Shown in pieces: positions 1 to 13,090 of a DNA stretch of 64,000 bases; the first letter of the stretch is position 1; each line of letters begins with the position of its first letter. The position numbers and the translations under genes are program-made. The stretch lies in assembly GCA_013398055.1 (NCBI GenBank), contig VZRS01005632.1, positions 192,175 through 256,174 on the forward strand, given 5' to 3'. The notes under the pieces were generated by a model that searched no databases, was not told the DNA's origin, and worked only from the letters and a program-made list of their open reading frames with translations. The stretch is from Ifrita kowaldi. Its lineage: Eukaryota; Chordata; Aves; Passeriformes; Cinclosomatidae.

Positions 1-1758
1 CTTGCGCTGGCTGGGTTCAAGGCAGTATAAGAAAAGCAGGATGTTGCTTTCCCACTTATTTTGCATCAACAACTGAAAGCCTTCCAGCATTTAATTATTA
101 TTGGACCAGCTGCAGTGCAGCACTTGTTTTGACTTTTTGAGCAAGTGCATTTGACTTGGAAGAAAAGTAAATTGAATGAATAACACATGTTTAGTAATGA
201 AATTTTTAACAAAACATTGGCTATTGAATGAAGACCAGCAATTTCATTAAGACTTCTATTTCATTGCATATTTTAATGTAAAGTAACAAGAAGATATCAT
301 GGGTAATCTCACAGTGTCCAGATCACCTGGAAGATTATGTGTGAGAAAGCCAAGCCCAGTTATGCCTCTTTGATTGAGGCATTTCTTTAGATATCTGCTT
401 ATAAAAGTTGCTGGCAGGCACTGTTATATGATTTCTGGGAACTCTTTCCTTCTGGAAATGCTGGAAGCTTTTAACTATTAACAGAGTTCTAATTCTTAAA
501 ATAATCCATGGAAAAAAAAAAAGAAACTTATCCTTTTACATATTCACTTATATTCTAGTACGGGTATGCAACTTTCATTATTTACCTGGGTGTGTAACTT
601 TTATCATTTACTTTCTATGACTTACTAAAGTGAAAACACTGGATGTACATTTTGAGGGGATTAGAAAGTAGAAATCACATAATTTCAAAGTACACCTTAA
701 TAATATTTTAGTTTTTCCAATATTTTGAGTTTTTCAAATGTGTGTTAATTGGTAAGGATCTATGAGATCTTATTGACTACAATAACAAAATGAAGAAATG
801 AACATTTCAGTAATAGAACAGCACTCTCAAAAGATGTAGTACTAAGTGCTTGGTTAAAATACATTAATATATTCTATCTTTTTCTTTTTTTTATAAAGCA
901 TGGGATATTGAAATGTATTTCTTTGAGGGTTAAAGATAGAAAACCAATAAGCGAAATATTTGCTTTGAAAAAAAACAGGCAATGGGTTTTTTTGTTGGCT
1001 TGATTTTTCAATTTGCTTTCTCTTTTCATTCTTGCTCTAGATTCTGTTGCCATCGTTGAAGGTTTTTTTCATTGGCTTTATTTTGATTTGAATTACTTTG
1101 CAATTCATACAGTTCAGTAATTCTGTTCAGTTTTGACAGGGATGTTCTACCGTAATAAATTTGGATTCAATCAACAATATTTCATTTATTAAAACTGTCA
1201 CTAGCTGCACAGTATTTCATCAAACGATTTTCATACTGCCTCTAATTTTGGTGAACAAAATAGGAAAATGTTGCTCATTGATGTCAGTAGCTGACCTGAA
1301 AATAAAGAATTTACTGAAATAACGCTAAATTTACAGCAGTATATCTAGCTTCAGCATATGACTGATCAAACTTTGTTCTTTGTGTTTAGAAAAGAAAATA
1401 TATTTCATGTGAAAGTAATTTACATCATTATTTCAAAATCACGTCTGTAAATATATAATTACTTTAAATAAAACCAATATAATAATAATACATGCGGAGA
1501 AACTCAAATATAAAGTACTGCAATAAAACAGTTTTTAAGAAACAGAACTGTTGCAATAAAAAAAAAATGCTCCAGACTTGCCTTTTCCAATTCAGCAAAA
1601 TCCCCACTGATAATGGAAATAGCTTTTCTTCAGTTAGAGGGGGATCCAAATGTAGGTTAAGTTTCTGACAATGACTTCTGTGTCTAAGATAGGGTATGTG
1701 TGGAATGTAATTTTGGGGACACCTGTTTTCAACCTCTGCCTACATATTTCACGTAAGA

Positions 1759-3015
1759 TATCACAGAATCACAGAATCATTTATATTGGGAAAAGCCTTT
1801 AAGGTCAGTGACTCCAAGTATTAAACATTCACTGACAAGTCCACCACTTTGAGGGCTTCATTTTACTCCCTGTACCTGTCTTCCATCTCAGGGAGCTTGC
1901 ACTCAGAGGAGAACTGGTCCGGCTCTGTTAAAGGGTGAGGCAAAGAAGACATTAAGTACCTCAGCCTTTTCCTCATCCTTTGTCACTCTGTTTTTTCCCA
2001 CATCAAATAGAATGGAGATTCTCCTTAGCACTTCATTTGTTGCTGATGTATTTACAGTAACCTTTTTATTGTGTTTTAAGGCAGTGTCCAGTTTACATTA
2101 TAGTTGGGCTTCGGCCCTTCTGATTTTCTCTCTGCATAATCTCATGACATCCTCGTAGTCCTCCTCATTTCCTGCCCCTTCTTCCAAGGTGCATAAACTC
2201 CCCTTTATTTTCTGATTTCCAGCCAAAGCTCTTTGTTCAGGCAGGCTGCTCCTCTTCCCCATTGGCTGGTCTTTCAGCACACAGGGACAGCCTGCTCCTG
2301 GTCTTTAAGATTTCTCTCTTGAAGGATGTCCATCCTTTCTGGTCTCCTTTGCCCTTCAGGTCTGCCTCCCAAGGGACTCTGCCAACCAGTCTGCTAAACA
2401 GGCCAAAGTCTGACCTCCACAAGTCCAAAGGAGCAGTTCTGCTGATCCCCTGCTTTAATTCTTCAAGAATTAAAAACTTCATTAAAGCTCTATAATTTTG
2501 TGATTGCTGTGCCCAAGAGGCCTCCAAATACCACATCACCCGCCAGTCGTTTTCTGTTCACTAGCAGCATGTCCAGCAGGACACTATCCTTAGTAGAATT
2601 CCTCACCAGCTGTGTCAGGGATTTCTCTTCCACACATTCCAGGAACCTCCTAGACTGTTTTCTCTCTGCTGTGTTGTATTTCCAGCAGACATCTGGTAAG
2701 TTGAAGTCTCCCACGAGAACAAGGGCTGGTGATTGGGAGACTTCTCCCAGCTGCTTGTAGAACATTTCATCTGCCTCTTCATCCTGGCTGGATGGTCTAT
2801 AAGAGACTCCTGCCAAGATATCTGCCTTCCATCTGATTCTTACCTATGAACACTCAACCCTGCTGTCGCCATAACTAAGTTCTAGGCAATCAAAACATTC
2901 CCTAATATAGAGGGCTACCTCACTTCCTTATCCCTTCTCAAGAGTTTATAGCCATCTTTTACAGCACTTCAGTTGTGAGAGCCATCCCACCATGTTTCTA
3001 AAGTGACAACTACTT
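1759..3015 (-). mobile_element. CR1 LINE fragment with EN and linker retained and RT missing
   Basis: On the minus strand, 2490-2816 reads as the C-terminal half of a CR1 ORF2 endonuclease domain, with the diagnostic GDFNLPDVCW motif and a RRFLECVEE stretch. The following linker is recognisable at about 2098-2180 (RLCREKIRRAEAQL) and 1925-1985 (VTKDEEKAEVLN). At 1759-1850 the sequence matches the CR1 3' untranslated tail, beginning with two tandem TCACAGAA units. The whole reverse transcriptase that should lie between linker and tail is absent; the join is at about 1849-1852. Several frame changes show it is dead. It could instead be two separate CR1 insertions that abut. Confidence 0.85.
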
Positions 3016-6000
3016 CATACTAAAAGGAAGACACACAATGGGGTGTATGACTCCGAAGTTTTGTAGTTAAAACCCTCACCTGAATGATTATGGCAATGTA
3101 AATGGTAAATGTCTAATGTCAAATAATAAAGAAAAAGCCAAGTGTGGGAACAAAAACTTATTTTATTCTCATTTTGGCTCTCAACCCCTGCATTTCCTCA
3201 GTGCAATGTCTCAGGATGTCCCACTGCTGGGCTACTTGGCATCCTAGCAGTTAGGATCCAGTCATCGAAATCAGCTGATAAGGATTGAAGTGTCCTTTTA
3301 CTGAGCAAGGACTATCTCTTAGTCCGATCCTCTGGAGCTGCAGCGCACTAAAGGGGAAATGTAGATAAACTGCTTTGTTCTGTTTACTGACTGGTACAAG
3401 ACAGCTGACCCTTAACAAACAGAATTCTCTCCACTGACTGAATCAGGCAGGCATCTCTGGTGTCAAATCAATGCTTTAAGGACAGGTGACTATTTTATCA
3501 GTTTCAATGTCTAACTCAAAATAGATTTCCTGAGTTCAGATCAGGAATCTTCCCATTCTAAGAAACTGATTAAATGTAGTAAAGCAATAGTGCTTAGAGA
3601 AGTAGAATCATAGTCTGCTACTTTTTTTGTTTTGGGAAGCAATTTTTCTTCATTCTTGCACTTTAAAATCCACCTGATTTAAAATGTTTTTTAGAAGACT
3701 GTAGTCCTCATTCAATGGCCAATAAGCAGAATGAAACAGCTGCCACTTACTTCAATATTAACTAGATTTTACATTTTTAGGATTTCCAGGGTGAAAAGAT
3801 GAAAGGTATGCCTGCTGGGATAAGCTGATTTTCTAATATAATGATTTTCATTTTCTACAAGCCAAAAAAGTTACAAATCTTAAAAATATAAAAATACATA
3901 TTTTAGAATCTGTAATCTGGTATCTTCAACTGAGAATGAAATTCTGATGAATGTCCTTAACTTCTCTCAGATGCACTTCATGAAATATTTACACATAGCA
4001 TAGCTGTTTCATTTTGGCAGGTTTTTTTAACACTGCATGCTTTTCTAGAATCCCTTTTCTCCTTTCCACACACCCTACAAAACATTTGTTGCCTTAAAAG
4101 GTGAGTCACTTTAAACAGTCTCATCTATGATACTGGAATTTGAATGAGAGAGAGAAGAACAAGAATGAGGTAAACAGCTATTTGATGTCTGTCTTTTCAC
4201 AGTAGCACAATAGCTAATTCCTAGGGCCTCTGACCTTTCAGTGTCCTGTAACAGAGTACTTGCATTAATCTGTTGCTTATCTGTCACCTACCACATTTGA
4301 TATTTCCAGTCTCTGCTTTCAATTATCAGTCATTAGAGGCAGCACTGAGTAATTTCAGGAGAAAATGCCTGGAACCTTTGACCTGTTTTGGTCAGATAAC
4401 CACAAGTGTTCACTGTAGATAAACTATCATTTCATTATATTCAAGATGTAAATGAGTGTCGTTTGTAGTGTATCAGCTTACTGTAAACTTTATCACCTTG
4501 GAGAGATTAAAACTGACTGGTTTACTTAGTACTTACACAAAGAATTTCGAGTCAAACAGTGAAATTCAGTGAGATTAGTGTAAATGACCCTTTATAGTTA
4601 CACAGGTCTGTAAGATCCCCCATTTTGCCTTGGCACATATATTTAGTAGTTAAAAAGTGACATAAATTTGGTTAGTGAGGTTTCACTGTTTGTGAATCCC
4701 GTTGGGACCCTGGGATCTTATATGGTAAAATCAGCTTATTATAACATATCTTTCAGCATATCTTTGGTTTGTTACCCGTTTGCCAAAGCAGCTTTCACTT
4801 CACCTATGTGTCACAGCCACACACCAACATCTTCAGGAAAAGTGAAGCACCTATTAGTGTGGAGCTAAATGAAAGAGCACATCTAATAGTCCCTCATGCA
4901 CTATGACCTAAACTCATTGCTAGCAGTTTTTATATTTTTAAGTTCAGTCAACATAGTCAGATATTTATAGCTGAATTTCTAAAATACTGAATACTAGTTA
5001 TACAGTCTATGCATATAAGTACTTTGGGTATTTTTTAGTTGCTGTTGTTTCTTTTTTTCTTCCCATAAGATAAGTAATTTTGTTAACCAAAATCAGTGCA
5101 TGATATTTTCTCTTGATATAAAAGGATACCCCTTTTCCAAAATACCTTTTTCATGTAAATTTGACTGTTTTATTCTCAGAGTTGGACTTAGTGTTAATAC
5201 AGTGTGAATGTTTAATCAATTTGCCACATGGGTGGAAAATATCATTCTTTCCCATCTTAAACACAGGTGTTTGTGATATTCCCCTGAGCCATGATTTGTC
5301 TGATGTAACCGTAGTGCTGCATATATTAGTTTCAGGTGGTATAAAATAATTTAAAAGTCAATGCAAAGAATCCTGACCAATGAGAGCAAAGGAAGAATTG
5401 TTTTGTAATTTTCAGCATTGTCCCTAATATTCAACATACTTTTTACTTAGAAGAATTATATTCCTCCAATGATTAAAAAAATACTTAGCGATTTTCTGGT
5501 CAACTGGTTTTTAGATGCTGTGATTCGTCCCACAGAAATGCATTTTGGCAGATGTACTGAGCAGGGCTGGAATGACATGAGAACATTCTGAAAGGACTGA
5601 ATACTTGAAAACCTTAACCTGTGTTTTTCAGGCTGCCAGTGCTGAAAAGCTCTCGCCTGTGAAATAAAAAGATTTGAGACATGCTGCCTCCCTGCACTTC
5701 ATGCCTTTTCAGCAGGACAAAGGACCTGAGAGATACCCTACTGAGCATTCACAGTCTTGCCTGACAAGGCATTTATTAGATGCAGAAGGGATCAAGATTT
5801 GTGTATTATTTTCAGTATTAAAATATTCAGTATCATTAAATAATATTTTACTTTTTTAACTTGGCTACCATTCTAACTGTTGGTCATTATTGCAAGATCA
5901 CCATCACCACTTTTTTGCAGTCTGCTATATAATGCAAGATTTTAACTCGTCTGCATTTGTACAGAATTTTTTTATTTTTTGCTTTCTATGTTGGCTGGCA

Positions 6001-8580
6001 TAAATTTACAGTTAGAGATTCTGGCTTCATTGTGGGGAATGGGACCTCCTTGAACTCAGGAGTTTTTGTGGTGCTGTTCAGTGCCTGTTTCCTACAACCC
6101 TTCACTTCTGCAGCCTGTTGCTACTCTGAAGGCCTGGCCTGCCCGTGAATGCAGTCTCAAACCACAGAAATTCTGAACTTGTATCCCTTTCAGATGACAG
6201 TGCTGCATCTTCCTTGGGTATATACATGGAAACACAGATAAGTACTATCTGTGTGAGTTGTAACTATTAATTTGAGGCCCATCAGAAAGTGACTGATTGT
6301 ATTCTTTCAGCAGTTGTGAGTGGTCCTGAGAGATCCCCACTGATGCTATTAGGGCTATTGTGGAGGTTTCTGTCCAAACTATAACATATAGGGAGACAAC
6401 TACTGTTTCCAAACTGATGTTACTAATTAGAAAGTACTTGGTAGAAACTAGACAAAAGGAAACTTCAAACCCAAATGAAAATCAATCAGTCCAGGAGCAG
6501 TGGTATTTAAACCTTTTATTCAGTGCCTAATTATTCAGTGTTTACTCATAGTGAGTAGTGCTTAGTTACCCATGCATGCTGGTAAATACTTTTTGAATAA
6601 ATACTATCCAGAGACAGCAGAAAGCGTTGCTACACTAAGTCTGTCTTAAATATAGTTCTCATTTGAAGGTTATTGACATATCTGTTCCATCACAGTTTTG
6701 AAATGCTCCGTTATAACCTCAGAAACTTGCAGCAGACTCTTTGTACTAGAAAAAACCCTCTCGGCTCAGTGCTTTTGCATATGCTAATCTCTGCCAAGTT
6801 CCTCTGAAATGAAAGGCTTTACATGGGTATTTAAAAAAAAAGCAAACAACTCTCAAACCTCAAGTCAGATCTCTGTATATATCTCACAGTTTAGAACCGG
6901 GCAGTGGAGCTGCTAAATAGACTGTATCCTGTTTCTCTTCAGTAGCAGCCCATTCATCTTCAGGTACAGAGCAGCCAGTTTACATGCTTCTGCTGCTTTT
7001 CTGCTTTACTTTTTCTACATGGAGTTCGATGGCAAACCCATGCAAGCTAAATATGTGCTTGAGCCAAGTAAACCTCACAGTTAGCAGACAATTTTCCTTT
7101 TGTCAGCCAGGAGAAAGTTCATTTTCACTGAAGATAAAGTGTTCTTATAGCCTATATACTTTATTTTTGGTAGTTCTTAAGGCAACACGCATTTGTACAT
7201 TAAAAAAAAACCCCAACCAACTGAAAACAAGGAGAGTTTACACTTTTGGAAAGGTGACAGGGAAGTACACTGTAAAGGACTAGCTACATGACCACAGGTG
7301 ATTTAACTCGTAACTACTGCTCTGAAAATAATGTTAAATACTTTTTCTTCAATAGCTCTCACTTTAATATGTCCATAACTGTACACTTGTATGGCAAGCC
7401 CACAATGATTTTTTTTCCTTTTAGTGCGTTTGTATTTTGTTAGACAACATATACATGATAATAATACAGATATGCAGGTTTATATATAAAATTACATAAT
7501 TATATGGATATACGTGCAAACACACACATTATATACGTAGAAAAAATTGTTTGGAAGGGACGTATCTATGACCATGTAAATACATTATTTATATATTATT
7601 CTATATAAATATTGTAATAATTTACACATTATTTATACATATAGCGTTTAGTAATCCAAATGTGTGCTTTTTCAGAATTGACGTTGTACCTCCCTCAGAT
7701 CTGAGGACTGCAATACAATAAAAGAACTGGGGTTACAGGAGGGAGTGTTTAGTGAAGCTGGGTGCAGCCATAAATGTATAGTTGGTTATCTAAACCAAAC
7801 CCCAACTCTGAGTTTTAGACTTTGTCCACCATCAGTAAAACAAAGCACCTATGTCATGAGGCAGGTAGAATTTTCCAGAAGACAGAAATTCTGTCTTCCC
7901 ACGGAGCACAGTTTATTTATAGGTCAATGATACGTTGTACTCTGTGGAAGTGGAAACCATGGATCATTTTCCTTTCCACATCCTTAAAATCTGAAGTATT
8001 AATCCCATAAGGTGATCATCAGCCAGTACTATGGCCTGTAGTTTCCGTTGCCACATCAAAACATATATTCCATTGCAAAAGTTGCTCCAAACTCAGAACT
8101 GCAGCAGACAATGGAATTATACCCAAACCAGTTGTAAATTAAAATCCTCTGGTTTGTTCCTCTTAAAATTCAGTAGAAACCTCAGTTAGGCAATAATGAG
8201 GTTTACTTTTTTATTTTAAATTGTGGCAGTGTCAGAAGCAGTAGGAGCCGCACCTGCCCACCCAGAATAGGTTTGAGGGGACTTCTCAAGCCAGAATTGT
8301 ACTTCCTATGCTGCTGGGATGGCAGAACCACTTGGCCCTGACCCACAGTTCCTTCTTCTGACCACAGGAAAGATGACGTGCATGCCATTAGAGTACAACT
8401 TGTGTTAATTTATATGACTTAACTGCTTCTTAAGTATATAGTTGTTGCACTGCACTTTAGGGCCACTTTTATTATGTTAAACGGAAATGAGCTGCATTCC
8501 TCTCATCAGCCTGGTTATTAGTGGCAATTAGTGTTTTCCAAAGTCATCTATAGTTCTGACATTGCTATTGCTGTGCTTAT

Positions 8581-8615
8581 GGCTACACTGAAGTGTAGCC
8601 ATACACTTCAGTGTA
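8581..8615. repeat. Nested perfect inverted repeat (hairpin/cruciform candidate)
   Basis: TACACTGAAGTGTA at 8584-8597 is the exact reverse complement of TACACTTCAGTGTA at 8602-8615, with a 4-nt spacer. The left arm is itself part of a shorter hairpin, GGCTACACT-GA-AGTGTAGCC (8581-8600). It lies about 310 bp upstream of BMP5 exon 2. No function can be assigned from sequence alone. Confidence 0.85.
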
Positions 8616-8927
8616 CTCAGCTTTTAGTTTGTCCTTATTTCTAGTTACTTTACAACATGCCCCCTTTCAGCTTTTTTTGATATTCTTTCCACTCCAGCTT
8701 CTGGAATTTATGTAAAAGCCACAGAGGTTTTTTCCTTTTGAACTGAAGACACTGAGCTGGTGGAATTTCCTTTAACTGGAAGTATGTCTGGGCTTGTGGT
8801 TTTATTATTTGCACAGTTTTATATTGTCATGTTTGTTTACCCCCAAACAGAGGGAATGCTCCATTAATCATGGGAAATAGGCATTTGTTTCATGTCTTTA
8901 ATTTACACTGAATTCTTTTTCTCACAG

Positions 8928-9120
8928 TTGAAAGGGACAAGGACTTCTCGCACCACCGAAGGCACTACAAAGAATTTCGCTTTGACCTTACTCAGATCCC
9001 TCATGGAGAGGCAGTGACAGCAGCCGAATTCCGGATATACAAAGATCGGAGCAACAGCCGCTTTGAGAATGAAACCATTCAGATTAGCATATATCAGATC
9101 ATCAAGGAGTATCCCAACAG
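8928..9120 (+). CDS. BMP5: BMP5 exon 2 (prodomain)
   Basis: This 193-bp exon lies between acceptor ag (8926-8927) and donor gt (9121-9122). The first two bases complete a valine codon begun in exon 1. It reads on as ERDKDFSHHRRHYKEFRFDL and ends with the first two bases of an arginine codon (EYPN-R). The segment belongs to the TGF-beta propeptide domain, which keeps the ligand in a secreted pro-complex and assists dimer folding. An N-linked glycosylation sequon (NET) sits in FENETIQ, as in other BMP5/6/7 proteins. The sequence is nearly identical to human BMP5, and closer to it than to the paralogues BMP6 and BMP7 as I recall them. The flanking intron sequence loses all similarity at the splice sites, which fixes the borders. 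Confidence 0.96.
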
Positions 9121-9658
9121 GTACCCTCTTGGCATGAACTCTTCACATGTTGAATACCATCCCATTTGCCTGTCTTAAGTAGGGAAGCAGTAATTAATCC
9201 TAAGCATACACCTGACAAGGCATCGTTGTTACCACTGTGGCTTGTGCAGTATTAATTCTTAGGCAACAACAGCAAATACTGAACAAGAATAAAACTTATC
9301 TTAAATGTGATTTATTCCAGGTTTATGTCCAAGTTCACCAAATAATCTGCCCGTCCACAGAGTGGGTGAGGGTTCATGTTCTCAGTGAGCAAATGGTGGA
9401 GTCCCGTGAACAGTCTAAGTGTCTGGATTTGGGAAATGCACCATTTGCTGACACTGAGGTACCACAAGCCAAGATTCACTTAGCTACTTAGAGGCAGAAA
9501 GATTGTCTGACTTTCATTACTTTTGAAGAAGCATGGCTTTTTTTGCTCGGGTTTTACAGTTCTGCAGAATGTAATTAAAAGATAAACTCGTGCACTAACT
9601 TTAAGATGACGTGCATACTTGACACATGCTGCTTACTGTAACTGAAAATTAAAACAAA

Positions 9659-9750
9659 TCATAGAATCATCTGGGCTGAAAAATATCTTTGAGATGGAGT
9701 CCAACCATAAACCTATCCACCATTAAACCACGTCCCTAAGCGCCACATAT
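9659..9750 (-). mobile_element. CR1 LINE 3' tail fragment
   Basis: The sequence starts with tcatagaatcat and continues through 'gagtccaacc' and 'ccattaaaccacgtccctaag', as in the reverse complement of an avian CR1 3' untranslated region. It is only about 90 bp long and severely 5'-truncated, the usual result of incomplete target-primed reverse transcription. Confidence 0.85.
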
Positions 9751-11224
9751 GATGTCGTGTTGCACATGAGCAAATCCCTGAATTTGAGTTTGCAGAGCTC
9801 TGTGTATGACATGTTTCCAAGACTCTACAAGATCTCTGTAAATTAGCAGATTTCACCAGGCAAAGTAGCTAAATACCTGAAAATTATGATTGAAAACTAG
9901 TATCAATTCCAAGATGATTCTGAAAAATCTACGTAGACACAAAATGGGGAGATTGAAATTAAATTATGTCTTTTCTCAGAAGAGCGGGGGAAAAAAGCTC
10001 TAAGATAAACAAAAACTCACCTTCATCTTGGAACTGATAAAACATTTCTATCCCAGGTTTGGCAAAACCAAAGAAAATGTCAGCTTAAACTTGCAGAGTA
10101 TCCTGGAGGAAATAAAAGCCCCATCACCAGTTAGCTTGAATGCTGGGCCAGAATTCAAATCTCTTTTCTGCCCACAGAACCTTGATCTTGTACCCTCCAG
10201 AGATCTCTGAACATCAAGTTATAAAATATTTATGACTATAAACAGGGATTCATTTTATACCAATGGAACCAACAGGAGGGAAAGCACTCATCCTTCCAGA
10301 ATACCTTTGCTTTCTTAGTAAATTTGGGATTTTTTTTTTTTTAACTCTATCTTCAGCTTCTCAAAAGTTCTTTTGACATAGGTTCTAAAAGAAACTTCTT
10401 AGAGGAAGGAATAAAGCAGGAAGGAACAAAACACATCTTTTTTTAAGAGCACAGGTCAGGGCTAGGTGATGAAATCTCTTCATCTGAACGCTCAGATTTT
10501 TTTATTGAACTAATAGAAGTTAATTTTTCTAATTCTTTTGATGTTTTCTTTTTTAGTTTTTTAATATTATCACAGTAGATGGTTTGTATTCTATTTTAGA
10601 GAAAGCAAAACTGTACACCACTCTGATGAAAATCACAGTTAATATTATCTGACTTGTTCAAATGACAACTGTCTCTGTGAAGCCATTAAACAATGCTTTT
10701 GTTTTCTTTCAATGCATAAACAGAAATTTATAAATTATTTATATTTGCATTTATAATCATAAAAGTCCCCTGTCCTCTAATGGAAGCATGATGCTGAAAG
10801 GAGGAACAGGGAATGATATGCCATGCATTTGATTTCATCAGTGTAACTACAGAAACTTTGATGTAGAATAAGTGTTTCTCTCCAATTGTTGATTTTAGCA
10901 GTTTCTACTCATATATTGAGATATTATAGACAACTGCCTCAGTGGAACAGGATGGGAGAAGATCTCAAGCTCTTCACTGTTCAAATTAGAAACAAGAAAA
11001 CTTTTCCACAAGCCCCTTACTGTCTCTAGACAGAAGAGACCCCAAGATGAGCTCCCAAGAATTTTTTTTTTTTTTTCCCCCCAAAAAAGCCTCACCTTTT
11101 GTTTTTGGGCCCAGATTTCACTCCCGCTTTTCTTGACTTTGTCACCTCAGGTTTGTCCTATGTATGTTCATGAGGTTTTAGCAGCAAAATTTTCAGAAGC
11201 TGCAACTACAGAATGGGAGAGTGA

Positions 11225-11432
11225 GAGAACTGTGAAGATGGGGAGGCATGGGAACACGCTGCCCACAAAAGTTGTGAATGCCACATTCCTGGAAGATTTC
11301 AAGGCCAGGTTGGACGGGGCTTTGGGCCACATGTCCTACTGTAAGGTGTCCCTGCCCATGGCAGGGGGTTGGGAACTGATGATCTTTGAGGTCCCTTCCA
11401 ACCCAAACCATTCTGTGATTCTGTGATTCTAT
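11225..11432 (+). mobile_element. CR1 LINE 3' end with octamer tail
   Basis: The fragment matches the CR1 3' region in direct orientation: 'gggaacacgctgccca', 'ttcaaggccaggttggac', 'gatctttgaggtcccttcc'. It ends in the CR1 hallmark of tandem octamers, ATTCTGTG ATTCTGTG ATTCTATA. It is a 5'-truncated copy of about 208 bp inside BMP5 intron 2, in the same orientation as the gene. Open frames on either strand across it are decay products, not genes. Confidence 0.93.
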
Positions 11433-13067
11433 AATGTCCCACAGTCCTTTCTAGTGACATGACACAGCAGAACTGCTCCTCCACTCTTTACTTTGAACAG
11501 GAAACATGGGTGTCTGACAGGACTCCGCAATCCCAAACACAGTCCTGCTAGACTTTCAGACAAGGAGCGATCAGGCTTCAGGTTTTCCAAGTTGCATGCT
11601 AAGAATTGTGCTGTAGTCTCAGGCATTTTTCTGTCTCTATGGCAGCATGACTACTAAAGTGTGTGTGTTTAATTCCATTGGAGCTTGCTGAAGTTCCACT
11701 CTTTGGGATTGAAGTTTTCTGTTTGGTCTAAGGAAGCCTGTAGAGCATGGCCCATGGCAGGCTGATTTCCTATGGAGCCCCGCCAATGTTCTCCTACCCA
11801 GATCTTTTCTCATGACAAAAGTATAGTCCAACATGCCAAATCTTTGTTCATGATTTGGTGGCAGCTAGCCGCTAATTTAAGTAAACCCTGAGGGCTCTTC
11901 CCGCATTAGGGAATCCTCAAGTGGCAGTAAGATACAAAAGCAGGTTTCTGGAATGAGGCGAGAGGTAAAACAGCGTTATTGGGATGGCCTATTACACTGT
12001 AATGATTATGCGGTCTGATCAAGAACTGTTCTGGGTTTCAAGGAACATAAAAATGGTTTGTTCCACCTTTACTTCCTTAAGTGACCCAGGAGATGTGGAG
12101 CTACTTAGACATTCTGCCTGCAGCCTCTTTACTGAAATTCTTGACTGTGGTAGCATTTCTCCTGGAGACAACTGGTCACTGGGGACCAGACTGAAATCAC
12201 TAAGCTTGAACAGTCTCTGTAAAGGTAAAGCCAATCAGGTGTATTCTGCCTGAATGCATTCACAGTAATATTTCAGGCTATTTACGACATAATGTCTTAG
12301 TTTTTTATTACGTGTTGTGGGCTATTTTTTTAAATATAATTTTTTTTTAAAATTACAGCCAAAATTTGCAGCTGTTTTTCATTTCAAGTGTGATTGTTTT
12401 TTTCTATTCACAGAATAAAGGTGAATTTTAAAATTAAAAATGTCACAAAATGTGATGAGTAGTTTGAATGAATGACATGAGCTAATGGGGGAACCCTGAT
12501 CCCAGAGCTCCCGCAGCCTTCTCAGGGGTGAGGTTTTCACCCTATTTTTGTATCAATTGTGAAAGAAGTTGGTTTTTTCCCTAGCAAATACTTTGAATTT
12601 CTGTAGTAGCATGCTGTTATGTGGGCTAAATCAGTAGTATTGGTCCAGGTACATTTTCTCTGTTCTACTGTGTGTTCTCAAGAATCAGTTCTGCTTTTCT
12701 CTAGGTATCCCCAACTCTTGTTTCATTTGCGAGTTAATGAGTAAGAGCAATCTGTCTCTTTAAAGTCTATTACCTTAGCCAGATCACTGTCCTTGAAGGA
12801 AGAGAAACAAGAAAATTGACCTATCAATACCAAAGACACTTTAGTTTGAGTTTCTACTACAGTACAAAGTAATAAAGTCACATTGAGGAAAAATTTTTCC
12901 TTCATAGGAATTTCTGGACTGTACCATTTGTAGTGCCTTATTCTGATTTGGCACGGGGAACTTTGTGCATCCTGACTTTTGAGAACATTTAGTATCGATC
13001 CTGGATTTGGAAAAGACTCTATATGAGAAAACGTTATGTATTCTAGGAGGAGAAAAGACAAGTGTGG

Positions 13068-13090
13068 ATTTATATCACTGTGATATAAAT
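13068..13090. repeat. Perfect 11-bp-arm palindrome
   Basis: ATTTATATCAC (13068-13078) is followed by one central T and then its exact reverse complement GTGATATAAAT (13080-13090). It lies in BMP5 intron 2. It may be chance in AT-rich DNA, a remnant of a transposon end, or a dyad binding site; the sequence alone does not decide. Confidence 0.8.

Larger units (their letters stand above)
1..8927 (+). other. BMP5: BMP5 intron 1 (3' part only)
   Basis: This is non-coding AT-rich DNA upstream of exon 2, ending in a polypyrimidine stretch and the acceptor ctcacag at 8921-8927. The 5' donor and exon 1 are outside the window. The first coding exon of BMP family genes carries the signal peptide and early prodomain, so those parts are missing here. 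Apart from a CR1 fragment at 1759-3015, a hairpin at 8581-8615 and an AT-rich patch at about 7440-7650, I see no gene. The small open frames in this stretch have no recognisable domain. Confidence 0.85.

Noticed and set aside
11133..11834. Cluster of overlapping open frames on both strands
   Set aside because: They lie over and beside the CR1 tail at 11225-11432; CR1 tails are not coding and the rest has no similarity.
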